From JANNGC01 sp043757045 (GTDB lineage Bacteria; Verrucomicrobiota; Verrucomicrobiia; Limisphaerales; SIBH01), in contig JAYVQC010000097.1 of assembly GCA_043757045.1 (NCBI GenBank), positions 1 to 64,000 on the forward strand: DNA of 64,000 nt, in the 5' to 3' direction. Both the position numbers and the translations under genes were made by a program. Shown piece after piece: positions 1 through 8,760 of the stretch; within the stretch, counting starts at the first letter, position 1, and every line of letters begins with the position of its first letter. The notes below the pieces were generated by a model, which did no database searches, was not told the origin of the DNA, and saw nothing but the letters and a program-made list of their open reading frames with translations.

Positions 1-687
1 GACCTGCCGCACCCCGGCGACATCCGCGACCATCGGCGCGCCGTAGCCCGCGACATCGTCCTGCGATTTCCATAGGACCTTGCCGGTCTTCTTGTCGAAA
101 CATACCACGCTCGCGCCATTCGTGGAGCCGACCTGCACGATGAGATGGCCGCCATCCAGGGCGGGCGAGCCATTATTGCCGTGACGCATCGCGCCCTGCG
201 CGGCTCCTTTCTCGCCGATGAACAATCCGTTGAAATCCTTTGTGAAATTCGCACTCCAAATCTTCTTCCCGTCCGCCACCGCGAGGCATTGCAACTCACC
301 CCGGCACGACTGGACATAAACGCGCTCACCATCCACGACCGGCGTGCAACGTGGGCCGGTGGGGCCTTGTGAATCTTTGAAGGGCGCGTCAATGGCGGTG
401 CGCCAGAGTTCTTTTCCGTCGCGGGTGCTGACGGCGCGCAACGTCTCCTGCCCGTCCTGCGTGTCGAAGAGGAACGCCTGGCCACCTGCAACCACGGGCG
501 AGGCCAGACCGTCGCCCGCCTTGATGCGCCAGAGAACTTTCGGCTCGGCGGGAAGTTTCTCGATGAGCTTCGCATCGGGAGAGGCATGGCCATCGCGTGC
601 CGGTCCGCGCCATTGCGGCCAGTCCGCAGCGGAGACGGTGACGACGGCGCAGAGCGGCAGCGTGAGCAGGGCGCGGGTGAAATTCAT
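1..687 (-). CDS. PQQ-like beta-propeller repeat protein, partial (C-terminus outside window)
   Basis: The reverse strand reads open from an ATG at 687 to the window edge. The product begins MNFTRALLTLPLCAVV, a signal peptide ending near VSAADWPQWRGP, so it is probably exported. It then carries propeller blades with motifs such as LWRIKAGDGLASP, AVSTRDGKELWRT and CFDKKTGKVLWKSQ, the usual DGK-x-LW signature of PQQ-enzyme-type repeats. No cofactor ligands or catalytic residues can be assigned from the part seen. Families of this type in Verrucomicrobiota and Planctomycetota are mostly uncharacterised secreted binding proteins. A related complete gene lies at 5618-6751. Confidence 0.85.
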   Translation of the reverse strand, partial: MNFTRALLTLPLCAVVTVSAADWPQWRGPARDGHASPDAKLIEKLPAEPKVLWRIKAGDGLASPVVAGGQAFLFDTQDGQETLRAVSTRDGKELWRTAIDAPFKDSQGPTGPRCTPVVDGERVYVQSCRGELQCLAVADGKKIWSANFTKDFNGLFIGEKGAAQGAMRHGNNGSPALDGGHLIVQVGSTNGASVVCFDKKTGKVLWKSQDDVAGYGAPMVADVAGVRQV

Positions 688-764
688 GGGCGTGATTGAC
701 GTGTCACACCGCAGGAGCGTCAAGGAACAAGTCGGTGCAGGTGCTCAAGGGGCTAGTTCGGGGT

Positions 765-3700
765 CTAGGGCCGCTGGGTCGGCACCGTCTTGTGCCGCTC
801 GGGAAATTCATCGTCTGCGTGCAACGGGTTGCCCGCCGGATCAATCAGCCGGGGCGTGATGAAGTAGATGAGTTCCTTCTCCGTGTAGTTCGTGGTGAGG
901 ACGCCGTTCTCGGCGCGGTCACGCTGCATGGTTCGCGCGCTGCCCGCGCCGATCATCAACGTCTGCCCGTCCCAGACCATCGCCGAGGTCGCGACCTGGC
1001 GCAGACGGAATTTCGGCAATGGTACGGGCGAGGTCACGCCATTCACCTGCGCGGCTCCGCCGATGGCGGGCTGCACGGTCTGAGGATCTTCGTAGCCCAG
1101 AAATTCTTTCAGAGAAGGAAGGACTGTCATCAGAATCGTGTAGCCGTCGGGCTGCACGTAAGGCACCACGTCAAGCACGGGTCCCAGTTCAAACGGTTCG
1201 GCAATGGGCAGGATTTCCGGCTGCCGCTTGGTGGCATTGGTCGCGCCGATGTCCAGCCCCGTGACGACGTATTGGATATCCACCACTTTGATCTGCGCCT
1301 GCCGTCCGCTCAGGGTCGTGATCGTCGGCGCGTCCAGCAACTCCGTCCCGCCCCGATGCTCCAGCGCGCGCACCACGTCGCGAAACTGCCAGTCGGTGAG
1401 AATGCCGGTGATGGTCGGAACCCGTGCGTTTGAATCCGCCCGGCTCCGTGGCGGCGGATTGGTCAACACCGTGCCAAGAAACCAGTCGAAGCCCTGCGCG
1501 GCATTCGTCTTGGCGATCTCGAACACTTTCACGCGGATGTTCAACTGCGGCGGAGTCATGTTCAGCAACTGCACCGCCTTCTCGATGGTATCCAGTTCCG
1601 ATGCGGTGGCGCGCACCATGATCATGCTCACGCGATCCTTGTAGAACACGGCCCGCCCCGGCGCGCTCAAATCCACGCCGGCCAGCTCGAATAATTTCTG
1701 CACGCGCTGCATGACGGAATTGGTGTCGTAGGGATTAAAGACCGGCTTCTTCTCACCGGTCCGTTGGTTCAATCCTGAGATAGATTTTAATCCTTCCTCC
1801 AACGTGTTCGGGTCCACCTTGAAAAACCGCGTCTGGAGATTGGTGGAGCTCGTCTCCTGAACTTGATTCGTCCACGAGTCCATCGGCTCCATCTTCAACT
1901 TCAACTCCTTCAACCTTGCTCGGACCGCCAGTTCCCGCGCGTTCACCAAGTCCAGATAGTAGAGCGCGCCCTGATTCTTCGGACTGAGCAGCAGCGCGGC
2001 TTGCAGATTCGTGCGCGCGGCTTGCAACTGGCCGGTCTCGTAGAAAACCTTTCCCGTCTGAACCAACCCAGCCGCTTCGATCTGCATTTCTTCAGTGATA
2101 TTGCCCAGCCCGCCCGCCACCGCTCCGCCCGCCCGGACTTCGGCGCCTGACTTAATGCCGAACGGTTGCAGCGCCTTCTCAATCACGTCCAAGTCTTCCA
2201 GTGTCGCGCGGATCATCAGCAGCCCGAGCTTGTCATTGTAGAAGACCGCCTTGCCTGGTTCGGTCAATTCCACTCCCAAGGACTTCAACCAGTTTCGCGT
2301 TCCGGGAGTCACCACTTCAGCCGGTGTGACTTCGGTCAGAAAACGAATGCCGTTGGTGACCTTGAAGTCAGCAGGCCGTCCAACGCCAACATCATCAGGC
2401 GTCTTCGCAGAAGCGTTGGTCAGTTCGCGTGGTATGGATTGGAGCGCGCGCTGAAAGTCGTTTGAGTTCATGCGAAAGAATCGCGTGTGCAGCGGTGTCG
2501 GTTCATTACCCGCAGGAGAGATGAGGACGCCGTAGTCTTCGACCGAATACTTGATTCGCCTTTCCGCGATTTTCATCACGATGTTCAGCACTTCCTCGGC
2601 GCTCAGGTTGTAGAGCTTCGTGCCCAGACGAACCGTGGTGGGGTTCAAATCGATCGGCTCATTTGTTGGCGCGATGGGCAGGCCGGAGGCACCAAGTCCG
2701 GTGGGCTGCGAAGCGGGGATCGGACTGCTGAGGATGAAATTCACGCCTTGGTGTTCAGGATCGATCCGGCGGGTCTCTGCGGACAAACCACGGATCACTT
2801 CACTAAGCGGCAGGTTGTCGAGCGGTCCCCACTCGCTCAGGCGAATGCTGCGGAGCTTGTCGTAAATCTGCTGGCGCTTCGCGCTCGTCTGCAAGCGTGT
2901 TCCCGCGCGGCTTGGCTCCTGGTTGCTGAAGAACCTTCCGAAGAGAGGAATGTCGCTGAGGTTGGAAGCAGTCAGCGAGTTTGTCGTGGTGGCAGTGGGC
3001 GCAACCCGTTTCACCTCGGCAGATTCAGCAGCCGCCGCGAACGCGCTGCCGAGAATGGAACTGCGCCAGGCACCGCCGCGCGGCTCATCAGACTTCAGCA
3101 CCGCCGCCATGCCCAGCCACAGCAGCGCGGCGCCAACCATCGGCACGATAAGCCGCAGATACCAAGGCACCGGACGGCTGAGGCGTGCGTGCGGTCCGAG
3201 TTGCAGCAAGCGCTCCACGCGCTGGCCCAGCGCGCTGCGGAAACCGCCGCCATCCATGCCGAGCCAGGTGGTGAGCGCGGGGCGGCGCAGTTCCTTCGCG
3301 CAGGCCACGAGACATTCCGCGAGGCGATCCGGTCCGTCCGCGAGGAGCAGGCTGGCTTCGTCCGCGACGAGTTCGCTGGCGTGATCCAGTTCGCGCTTGG
3401 CCAGCCACACGAGGGGATGCCACCACAGCACGGCGCAGGCAAATTGACTGAAGCAGCGCCACGCCGAATCAAACCCCGCGACGTGCGCCAACTCATGCGC
3501 CAACGCCGCGTCTTGTTGCGCGGGCGTGAAGGTTTCGGAGAAACGTGTGGGCAGCACAATCACCGGACGCCACACGCCGAACGTGAACGGCGCGAGTGCC
3601 CGCGCGTTGGTGAGCAGCGCGACCTTGCGGCGAATGCCGAGCGTCTGCGCGATGCGTTGGGCGCGTTGTGTCAAAGCATTGGAGCTGCGGACAGCCATGT

Positions 3701-4229
3701 CCGCAGTCCCTTCTATGGTGTTGGCGTCCAGCGGACATGGCTGTCCGCTGCTCCGATGGGAGGCGAGCCTCAGCGCGATGGCCATCGCTTGCGCGATTAG
3801 CAGGCGAAACAAAATCAGTGCGGCGACCCCGGCCCAAATCAACACCGGCCAGACGGCGTGTTGTTGCCAGCGTGAAGGACGCGGCGCGGGCCTTGGCACT
3901 GTCATGGTCAGCGGCGGGGCTTCGGTCATCAGTTGGTCGCGAAACCATTCCGAGTCCGGCTCCACATCCTGCAAGGTCACGACCACCTTCTTCTCGACGA
4001 GCGGCGAAGATTTTTTCTCCGGCAGCCGCAGCCATCCGCGCACGCCGTTCAACTCCCCCACAACAACCAGCAGCATCGCGAGCAGGGACATTTGCCAGAG
4101 CGCGCGTCGCCACACCGCCGAACGCAGTCGCAGGCTCACCAGTTTCGCGACAGCGAAGATGACTACGAGTTCCAACGCCAGCGTGCCGCCGAACTGGAAC
4201 CATTCCCGCAGAGTCGACCACGCGTTCAT
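765..4229 (-). CDS. M56 (BlaR1-type) peptidase fused to a secretin-like C-terminal region
   Basis: 1154 residues. Residues ~15-65 and ~125-155 hold membrane helices typical of BlaR1-type sensor proteases. The zinc site is HELAH (245-249) with the downstream ELVAD glutamate near 286, and a further helix follows at ~355-377. From ~430 on there is a long periplasmic part with two related modules (TRFFRMNSNDF and TRFFKVDPNTL, each ending in a VFY-K/D-MIRAT-type motif) and a final stretch near 890-1140 that resembles the secretin domain (LLDAPTITTLSGRQAQI, LDVVPYVQPDGYTI, ELIYFITPRLI). Ordinary BlaR1 proteins carry a beta-lactam sensor domain instead, so this is a distinct architecture. It overlaps blaI (4226-4612) by four bases, so the two are probably one transcript. 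Residues ~158-183 are encoded by an inserted palindrome (3681-3758). Confidence 0.85.
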   Translation of the reverse strand: MNAWSTLREWFQFGGTLALELVVIFAVAKLVSLRLRSAVWRRALWQMSLLAMLLVVVGELNGVRGWLRLPEKKSSPLVEKKVVVTLQDVEPDSEWFRDQLMTEAPPLTMTVPRPAPRPSRWQQHAVWPVLIWAGVAALILFRLLIAQAMAIALRLASHRSSGQPCPLDANTIEGTADMAVRSSNALTQRAQRIAQTLGIRRKVALLTNARALAPFTFGVWRPVIVLPTRFSETFTPAQQDAALAHELAHVAGFDSAWRCFSQFACAVLWWHPLVWLAKRELDHASELVADEASLLLADGPDRLAECLVACAKELRRPALTTWLGMDGGGFRSALGQRVERLLQLGPHARLSRPVPWYLRLIVPMVGAALLWLGMAAVLKSDEPRGGAWRSSILGSAFAAAAESAEVKRVAPTATTTNSLTASNLSDIPLFGRFFSNQEPSRAGTRLQTSAKRQQIYDKLRSIRLSEWGPLDNLPLSEVIRGLSAETRRIDPEHQGVNFILSSPIPASQPTGLGASGLPIAPTNEPIDLNPTTVRLGTKLYNLSAEEVLNIVMKIAERRIKYSVEDYGVLISPAGNEPTPLHTRFFRMNSNDFQRALQSIPRELTNASAKTPDDVGVGRPADFKVTNGIRFLTEVTPAEVVTPGTRNWLKSLGVELTEPGKAVFYNDKLGLLMIRATLEDLDVIEKALQPFGIKSGAEVRAGGAVAGGLGNITEEMQIEAAGLVQTGKVFYETGQLQAARTNLQAALLLSPKNQGALYYLDLVNARELAVRARLKELKLKMEPMDSWTNQVQETSSTNLQTRFFKVDPNTLEEGLKSISGLNQRTGEKKPVFNPYDTNSVMQRVQKLFELAGVDLSAPGRAVFYKDRVSMIMVRATASELDTIEKAVQLLNMTPPQLNIRVKVFEIAKTNAAQGFDWFLGTVLTNPPPRSRADSNARVPTITGILTDWQFRDVVRALEHRGGTELLDAPTITTLSGRQAQIKVVDIQYVVTGLDIGATNATKRQPEILPIAEPFELGPVLDVVPYVQPDGYTILMTVLPSLKEFLGYEDPQTVQPAIGGAAQVNGVTSPVPLPKFRLRQVATSAMVWDGQTLMIGAGSARTMQRDRAENGVLTTNYTEKELIYFITPRLIDPAGNPLHADDEFPERHKTVPTQRP
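3681..3758. repeat. In-frame palindromic element, copy 1 (inside M56 gene)
   Basis: Two 24-base arms (3681-3704 and 3731-3754) are inverted copies with one mismatch, separated by 26 bases. On the coding (minus) strand the element adds SSGQPCP, eight variable residues, then TADMAVR. A second copy with identical arm and loop lengths lies at 52368-52445 inside the MFS gene, in the same orientation and frame. It sits between a membrane helix and the peptidase domain. Confidence 0.9.
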
Positions 4230-4612
4230 TTGGATTTTTTCCTCTCGGCGATGAGCTTCTCGATCTTCGCCAGTTCGGCGCGGCTCACTTCGCGCGTGTC
4301 GAGCAGGTGCGAGACGAGGTCGGCCAAGCTGCCCTCGAAGAAGCGGTTAATGAGGTGCTCGGAGTTGCTGCTGGTCACGGTGTGGGCATCAATGGCCGCG
4401 CGGTAGATGAAGGCGCGCCCGTCCACGCGATGCGCCACGAGTCCGCGCGCTTCCATCTTGCGCAGCATGGTGGCGATGGTGGTGTAGGCGAGGGCGCGTT
4501 CCTTGCTGATGTCGGTGAACACGTCGCTCACGCCGCATTCGCCGCGCTGCCAGAGCACTTGCATGATCTGGAGCTGGAGATCGCCGAGTCGGTGGGTCTT
4601 TTGTTTGGGCAT
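4226..4612 (-). CDS. blaI: BlaI/MecI/CopY-family transcriptional repressor
   Basis: 128 residues, full length for the family. The start reads MPKQKTHRLGDLQLQIMQVLWQ, which matches the BlaI winged-helix opening (LG-ELE-IM-VLW). The recognition part contains ALAYTTIATMLRKMEARGLV, the characteristic Y-TT-xx-T-L-x-RLxxKG-like motif, and the C-terminal helix (NRFFEGSLADLVSHLL) is the dimerisation part. The stop overlaps the start of the M56 gene (ATGA), giving the classic repressor/protease pair in which the protease inactivates the repressor on signal. An inverted repeat at 4637-4650 is its likely operator, so it probably represses its own operon. Confidence 0.92.
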   Translation of the reverse strand: MPKQKTHRLGDLQLQIMQVLWQRGECGVSDVFTDISKERALAYTTIATMLRKMEARGLVAHRVDGRAFIYRAAIDAHTVTSSNSEHLINRFFEGSLADLVSHLLDTREVSRAELAKIEKLIAERKKSK

Positions 4613-4634
4613 AAAGGTTTCGACAACCGGGGTA

Positions 4635-4661
4635 ATACTACCAGGGTAGTTATTGCGTCAA
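4635..4661 (-). promoter_or_regulatory. blaI promoter with BlaI operator
   Basis: ACTACC-AG-GGTAGT (4637-4650) is a perfect 6-2-6 inverted repeat close to the TACA/TGTA-type operators bound by BlaI and MecI. On the reverse strand a TTGACG box (4656-4661) and a TAGTAT box (4635-4640) are 15 bases apart with the palindrome between and over them. The blaI ATG is 23 bases downstream of the TAGTAT box. This position would let the repressor block RNA polymerase. The promoter boxes are read by eye. Confidence 0.7.
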
Positions 4662-4847
4662 GAAGGTTTTAATGAGGCCATGACTGCACGCGCTCCAGGT
4701 CTTGGTGAATTCCCATTCGATGGCACCATCCCATCCGGAAACCCGGTTGACACGGTGGATCGCGTGGCTAGCCTGCGAGAACGGTTCGTGCGCCGGAGAC
4801 GTGGCATTTTGGAATTCCGCCGCCACCGCAACCCTAAGAAATCATTT

Positions 4848-5426
4848 ATGAAAAACATGACCAAACGGAGTTTCATCCTCGCCCTGCTGCTGGGGATTGC
4901 CATTTTCACGATGCCCACCTCATCTGCGGCGGACAAGAAACTGTTGAACGAAGATGAGTTGATTGCTGAGCTTGCCGGACCCAACGAGGACCTGGTCGCT
5001 AACGCGATGGTGCAGTTGGAAAAACGCTTCCCGACCGGCACCAAGGCGCTGCCTGCGATCAAAAAGCTGTTGAGCGACCCGCGCGAGAAAGTCCGGCGCA
5101 AGGCAGTGCGCGTGCTGGGGGTGCTGCACGCCGAGGTTGACGCCACGGACTTGAAGAACATCACGGCCATGTTCGCGGCCAAGAACCCGCTGGAAGTGAT
5201 CGACGCCTTGAAGGGTCTGAGCGGGCTGAAGGCCGAGAGCACGATTCCAGAAATCCTGCCGTTGCTTCAAAACCCAACCCGTAACGTCGTGCGCGACGCC
5301 ATCCGCGCCATCGCCGCGCTTGGCAACAAGAGCCACATCCCGTCCATCGAGCCGCTGCTGAAGCATTCGGACGCGGCGGTGAAAAAGGACGCGGCAGACG
5401 CAATATTCGCGTTGCAAAAGAAGTAA
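4848..5426 (+). CDS. Exported HEAT-repeat protein
   Basis: 192 residues from ATG 4848 (MKNMTKRSFILALLLG...). The open frame extends further upstream, but the segment from 4653 has no protein-like character, and this start gives a clean signal peptide ending near TSSAADKK. The mature part is four or five HEAT-like helical repeats: LIAELAGPNEDLVANAM, IKKLLSDPREKVRRKAVRVLG, ILPLLQNPTRNVVRDAIRAIAALG, EPLLKHSDAAVKKDAADAIFAL. Such repeats serve as protein-binding scaffolds. No enzymatic motif is present. It is divergent from blaI, so the 4613-4847 gap holds promoters for both. A terminator follows at 5450. Confidence 0.8.
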   Translation: MKNMTKRSFILALLLGIAIFTMPTSSAADKKLLNEDELIAELAGPNEDLVANAMVQLEKRFPTGTKALPAIKKLLSDPREKVRRKAVRVLGVLHAEVDATDLKNITAMFAAKNPLEVIDALKGLSGLKAESTIPEILPLLQNPTRNVVRDAIRAIAALGNKSHIPSIEPLLKHSDAAVKKDAADAIFALQKK

Positions 5427-5449
5427 TCGGCCAGCACGGATTGTTTTCA

Positions 5450-5489
5450 GGCGCACCCCGCGACCGCGGGACGCGCCTTTTTCTTTTTT
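5450..5489 (+). terminator. Rho-independent terminator after HEAT-repeat gene
   Basis: GGCGC...CCCGCG-AC-CGCGGG...GCGCC forms a strong GC stem at 5450-5477, followed by TTTTTCTTTTTT. It lies 24 bases past the stop codon. Confidence 0.85.
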
Positions 5490-5617
5490 ACCATTCAGAG
5501 CAGTGAGGCCGCCGGATCCGTCAGGGCGAATGTCTGCCATCACCGCCTTTTGAGTTAATACGTGTAAGTACAATTCCATTGCGCTTGCACCGGGAGTGAT
5601 TGATAGTCCGGCCCATC

Positions 5618-6751
5618 GTGAAAAGAGGACGCCGCCATTTCCACCGTCCACTCGTGCGCGCCGCGAGCGGCCTGATGCTTTTACTCGCCACGGCGCTGCC
5701 GGCGGCGGACTGGCCGCAGTTCCGCGCGAACCCTTCGCTCACCGGCGTCTCCACGGAAAAACTCCCTGATAAACCCGCGCTGCTCTGGAGCATGAAGACG
5801 GGCGGCGAGGTGAAGTCTTCGCCCGCCATTGTCGGCGGCACGGTCTTCATCGGCTCGGCGGACAGCAATCTTTGGGCGTTCGCGCTGGCGGACGGGAAGA
5901 AGTTGTGGACGTACGCGGCGGGCGAACCCATCGAGTCTTCGCCGCTGGTCGTGGATGGAAAAGTTTTCGTCGGCGACATGTTCGGTGTGTTGCACGCGGT
6001 GAACGCCACGAACGGCAAGTCGCTTTGGAAGTACAAGACGGACGACAAGATCGTGGGCGGGGCGAATTTTTTTCGCGAGGGTGGCGCGTTGAAAATCATC
6101 GTGGGCAGCCACGATTACAAACTGCATTGCGTGGACGCGGCCACGGGGAAGAGCAACTGGGTCTTTGAGTCCGGCAACTACATCAACGGCTCGCCGGCGA
6201 TTTACGAGGGCAAGACGGTCTTCGGCGGCTGCGACGCGATTCTCCACATCATTGACCTGAAGACCGGCGCGAAGGTGAAGGAAGTGGACGGCGGCGCGTA
6301 CATCGCCGGCTCGGTGGCCATCGCGGATCGCAAGGCGTATTACGGACACTACGAGAATGAGTTTCTGTGCGTGGATTTGGAGAAGGGCACGAACTCGTGG
6401 ACGTTCCGCGACCGCGCGTTTCCCTATTTTTCCTCGGCGGCCGTGACGGGCGACCGCGTGGTCTTCGGTGGACGCGACAAGCGGTTGCACTGCGTCAATC
6501 GCGCGGATGGCAAAGAGCTTTGGGCGTTGCCCACGCGCGGCAAGGTGGACAGCTCGCCGGCCATCGCCAGCGACAAGATCGTGGTCGGCTCGGACGACGG
6601 GCGCGTGTATCTGGTGCGCCTGAGCGACGGCCAGGAATTGTGGAACTACGAAATCGGCCAGCCCGTGGAAAGCTCGCCCGCTGTGTCTGGAGGCCGGTTC
6701 GTCGTCGGGTCGAATGACGGCAGCGTCTATTGTTTTGGAGCGAAGAAATGA
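5618..6751 (+). CDS. Exported PQQ-like beta-propeller protein
   Basis: 377 residues from GTG 5618; an internal ATG at 5672 would also leave a hydrophobic leader (MLLLATALPAADWPQFR). The mature protein is a beta-propeller with at least seven blades, each with a pattern of the type SSPAIVGGTVFIGSADSNLWAFALADGKKLWTY split by short loops. The frequent SSP-A/L and DG-x-x-LW motifs identify the PQQ-dehydrogenase-like/BamB-like repeat family, but no PQQ ligands or membrane domain are seen. It is likely a periplasmic binding or structural protein. Its stop overlaps the start of the following PIN-domain gene by an ATGA. Confidence 0.85.
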   Translation: MKRGRRHFHRPLVRAASGLMLLLATALPAADWPQFRANPSLTGVSTEKLPDKPALLWSMKTGGEVKSSPAIVGGTVFIGSADSNLWAFALADGKKLWTYAAGEPIESSPLVVDGKVFVGDMFGVLHAVNATNGKSLWKYKTDDKIVGGANFFREGGALKIIVGSHDYKLHCVDAATGKSNWVFESGNYINGSPAIYEGKTVFGGCDAILHIIDLKTGAKVKEVDGGAYIAGSVAIADRKAYYGHYENEFLCVDLEKGTNSWTFRDRAFPYFSSAAVTGDRVVFGGRDKRLHCVNRADGKELWALPTRGKVDSSPAIASDKIVVGSDDGRVYLVRLSDGQELWNYEIGQPVESSPAVSGGRFVVGSNDGSVYCFGAKK

Positions 6752-7233
6752 AGCCGAAGGTCTATCTCGAAACAACCGTCGTGAGCTACCTCACGGCGCG
6801 GCCTTCGCGTGAGGCGATCATGAACGGCATGATCGAGCAGACGAAGAGGTGGTGGGCGGACGAACGGCCAGGCTTCGATCTGTTTGTTTCCGATGTGGTT
6901 GTGACCGAGGCCGCTGCCGGGGATGCAAATGCTGCGGCCCGTCGTCTGACGGTGCTTAAAGATTTGGAGACCATCGAGGCTGACGCCGAGGCGAAAGCTC
7001 TTGCCGCCGTTCTGTTGGAAAATATGGCGTTGCCTCCGAAAGCAGTGGACGACGCGGCGCACATCGCCATCGCCGCTGTCAACGAGATGGATTATCTGCT
7101 GACCTGGAATTGTCGGCACATTGCCAACGCGGCGATGCGGCCCAAGCTCGAACACCTGTGCCTGTCGAAGGGCTATCGTTGTCCGATTATTTGCACGCCA
7201 CATGAATTGAGGAGACCTGAACATGAAAACTGA
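6748..7233 (+). CDS. PIN-domain protein, VapC-like putative toxin
   Basis: 161 residues from ATG 6748, which overlaps the preceding stop. The N-terminus KPKVYLETTVVSYL is the PIN opening strand with the first acidic residue (E in LET, where D is more usual). DVVVTEAAAGD carries the second, and KAVDDAAHIAIAAVNEMDYLLTWNCRHIANA the C-terminal acidic cluster plus the TWNxxH motif typical of one VapC-like clade. PIN toxins are Mg-dependent RNases. The following 60-residue gene overlaps by 11 bases and is the likely antitoxin, giving toxin-first order, the reverse of vapBC. Confidence 0.8.
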   Translation: MKPKVYLETTVVSYLTARPSREAIMNGMIEQTKRWWADERPGFDLFVSDVVVTEAAAGDANAAARRLTVLKDLETIEADAEAKALAAVLLENMALPPKAVDDAAHIAIAAVNEMDYLLTWNCRHIANAAMRPKLEHLCLSKGYRCPIICTPHELRRPEHEN

Positions 7234-7405
7234 CCCGATTCTGGATGAGATTCGCCGCTTCCGCGACGAGCACGCGAAGAAGTTCAACTACGACCTCGAC
7301 GCGATCTTTGCCGATCATCAGCGCCACGCCGCTGAACTGAAGAAGCAGGGCTGGAAGTTCGTGAAGCTGCCGCGCCGTCGCCGTCCCACGGCCAAGGCCG
7401 CCTGA
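7223..7405 (+). CDS. Putative antitoxin partner of the PIN protein
   Basis: 60 residues, MKTDPILDEIRRFRDEHAKKFNYDLDAIFADHQ..., ending in a basic tail (LPRRRRPTAKAA). The start lies inside the PIN gene (11-base overlap), which implies coupled translation. Short proteins with the KFNYDLDAI motif commonly accompany PIN-domain genes of this clade. No DNA-binding fold can be named, and the antitoxin role rests on context. The radical SAM gene follows after 4 bases. Confidence 0.6.
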   Translation: MKTDPILDEIRRFRDEHAKKFNYDLDAIFADHQRHAAELKKQGWKFVKLPRRRRPTAKAA

Positions 7406-7409
7406 AACC

Positions 7410-8759
7410 ATGAGCACCATCACCATCGCCCCCGCGCCGACGCCGACCGCGCCTCCGATGCAGAAGGAGACGACCGCCGGCAGCTACTTCATCTCGAACT
7501 ATCCGCCGTTCTCGTTCTGGAAGCCGGAGATAATCCCGCAGTTTCGCGAGGCGTTGGAGCGCGCGCCGCGGCCGGGCAGCGACCTCGGCCTCTACACGCA
7601 CATTCCGTTCTGCCGGAAGCGTTGCCACTTCTGCTACTTCAAGGTCTATACGGACAAGGACGCGGCGGCGATTCGCGGCTACCTCGACGCGGTGTTGAAG
7701 GAGCTTACGACCTACGCCAGCAAGCCGGTCATCGGTGGACGCAAGTTGCGCTTCCTTTACTTCGGCGGCGGCACACCGAGCTATCTCTCGCCCGACCAGT
7801 TGAAGTTCCTCACCGATCGGATGAAGCAACTGCTCCCGTGGGACGCGGCGGAGGAAATCACCTTTGAGGCCGAGCCGGGCACGCTCACCGATCACAAGCT
7901 GAGGGCGATTCGCGAGATGGGCGTGACGCGCCTGAGCCTCGGCATCGAGCACTTCGACGATCACATTCTGGAAATCAACGGCCGTGCGCATCGCTCGAAG
8001 GAAGTCATGCGCGCCTACAATTACGCGCGCGAGATTGGTTTCCCGCAGGTCAACATTGATCTCATCGCGGGCATGGTCGAGGAGACGGAGGACAAGTGGA
8101 AGGAAACCGTCGCCAAGGCGCTCGCGCTCCAGCCCGACTCGGTGACGATTTACCAGATGGAAGTGCCTTACAACACCGGCATCTATCAGCAGATGAAGGC
8201 GCAGGGCAAACTCGTCGCGCCCGTGGCCGATTGGGACACGAAGCGCCGCTGGGTTCAGTACGCTTACGGCGAGTTCGAGAAGATCGGCTACACCGTGACC
8301 AGCGCCACGACGGTCGTGAAAGACCCGGCCAAGGTGAAATTCGTCTATCGCGAAGGACTGTTCTCCAGCGCGGATATTCTTTCCGTCGGCGTCGCGAGCT
8401 TCGGGCGGCTCGGTGGTGTGCATTACCAGAACCAGCACGAGTTCGATCCGTATCTCGCCGCCGTGAACCAAGGTGAGTTGCCCGTCCATCGTGCCTACGT
8501 GCCGACGGACGACGAGCATCTCCTCCGCGAGTTCATCCTGCACTTCAAGCTCGGCCAGAACAGCGTGAGCCATTTCCAGAAAAAGTTCGGCGTGAACGTC
8601 CTGGAGCGTTTCGCCGCCCCGCTGCAACGCCTCAAGGACTGGGGCTTCCTGACCATCGAAGGCGACACGCTGCGTCTGAACCGCGAAGCGCTGCTCGAAG
8701 TGGACCGGCTGCTGCACGAGTTTTTCCTGCCGCAACACCTTACGAACCGGACGACGTAG
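7410..8759 (+). CDS. HemN/HemW-like radical SAM protein
   Basis: 449 residues. A proline-rich leader is followed by the [4Fe-4S] motif C68-x3-C72-x2-C75 in HIPFCRKRCHFCYFKVYTDK. The SAM-binding region FLYFGGGTPSYL comes next, then FEAEPGTL and LSLGIEHFDDHILEINGRAH. The C-terminal HemN-type domain (VSHFQKKFGVNVLERFAAPLQRL...FLTIEGDTLRLN) is present. The window has a separate, more standard hemW at 12524, so this one is probably not the heme chaperone. HemN-like enzymes of this kind include class C radical SAM methyltransferases and cyclopropanases. Its near-contiguity with a chorismate-lyase-like and a halogenase-like gene suggests a role in a small-molecule pathway (inference). Confidence 0.8.
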   Translation: MSTITIAPAPTPTAPPMQKETTAGSYFISNYPPFSFWKPEIIPQFREALERAPRPGSDLGLYTHIPFCRKRCHFCYFKVYTDKDAAAIRGYLDAVLKELTTYASKPVIGGRKLRFLYFGGGTPSYLSPDQLKFLTDRMKQLLPWDAAEEITFEAEPGTLTDHKLRAIREMGVTRLSLGIEHFDDHILEINGRAHRSKEVMRAYNYAREIGFPQVNIDLIAGMVEETEDKWKETVAKALALQPDSVTIYQMEVPYNTGIYQQMKAQGKLVAPVADWDTKRRWVQYAYGEFEKIGYTVTSATTVVKDPAKVKFVYREGLFSSADILSVGVASFGRLGGVHYQNQHEFDPYLAAVNQGELPVHRAYVPTDDEHLLREFILHFKLGQNSVSHFQKKFGVNVLERFAAPLQRLKDWGFLTIEGDTLRLNREALLEVDRLLHEFFLPQHLTNRTT

Positions 8760-8760
8760 A

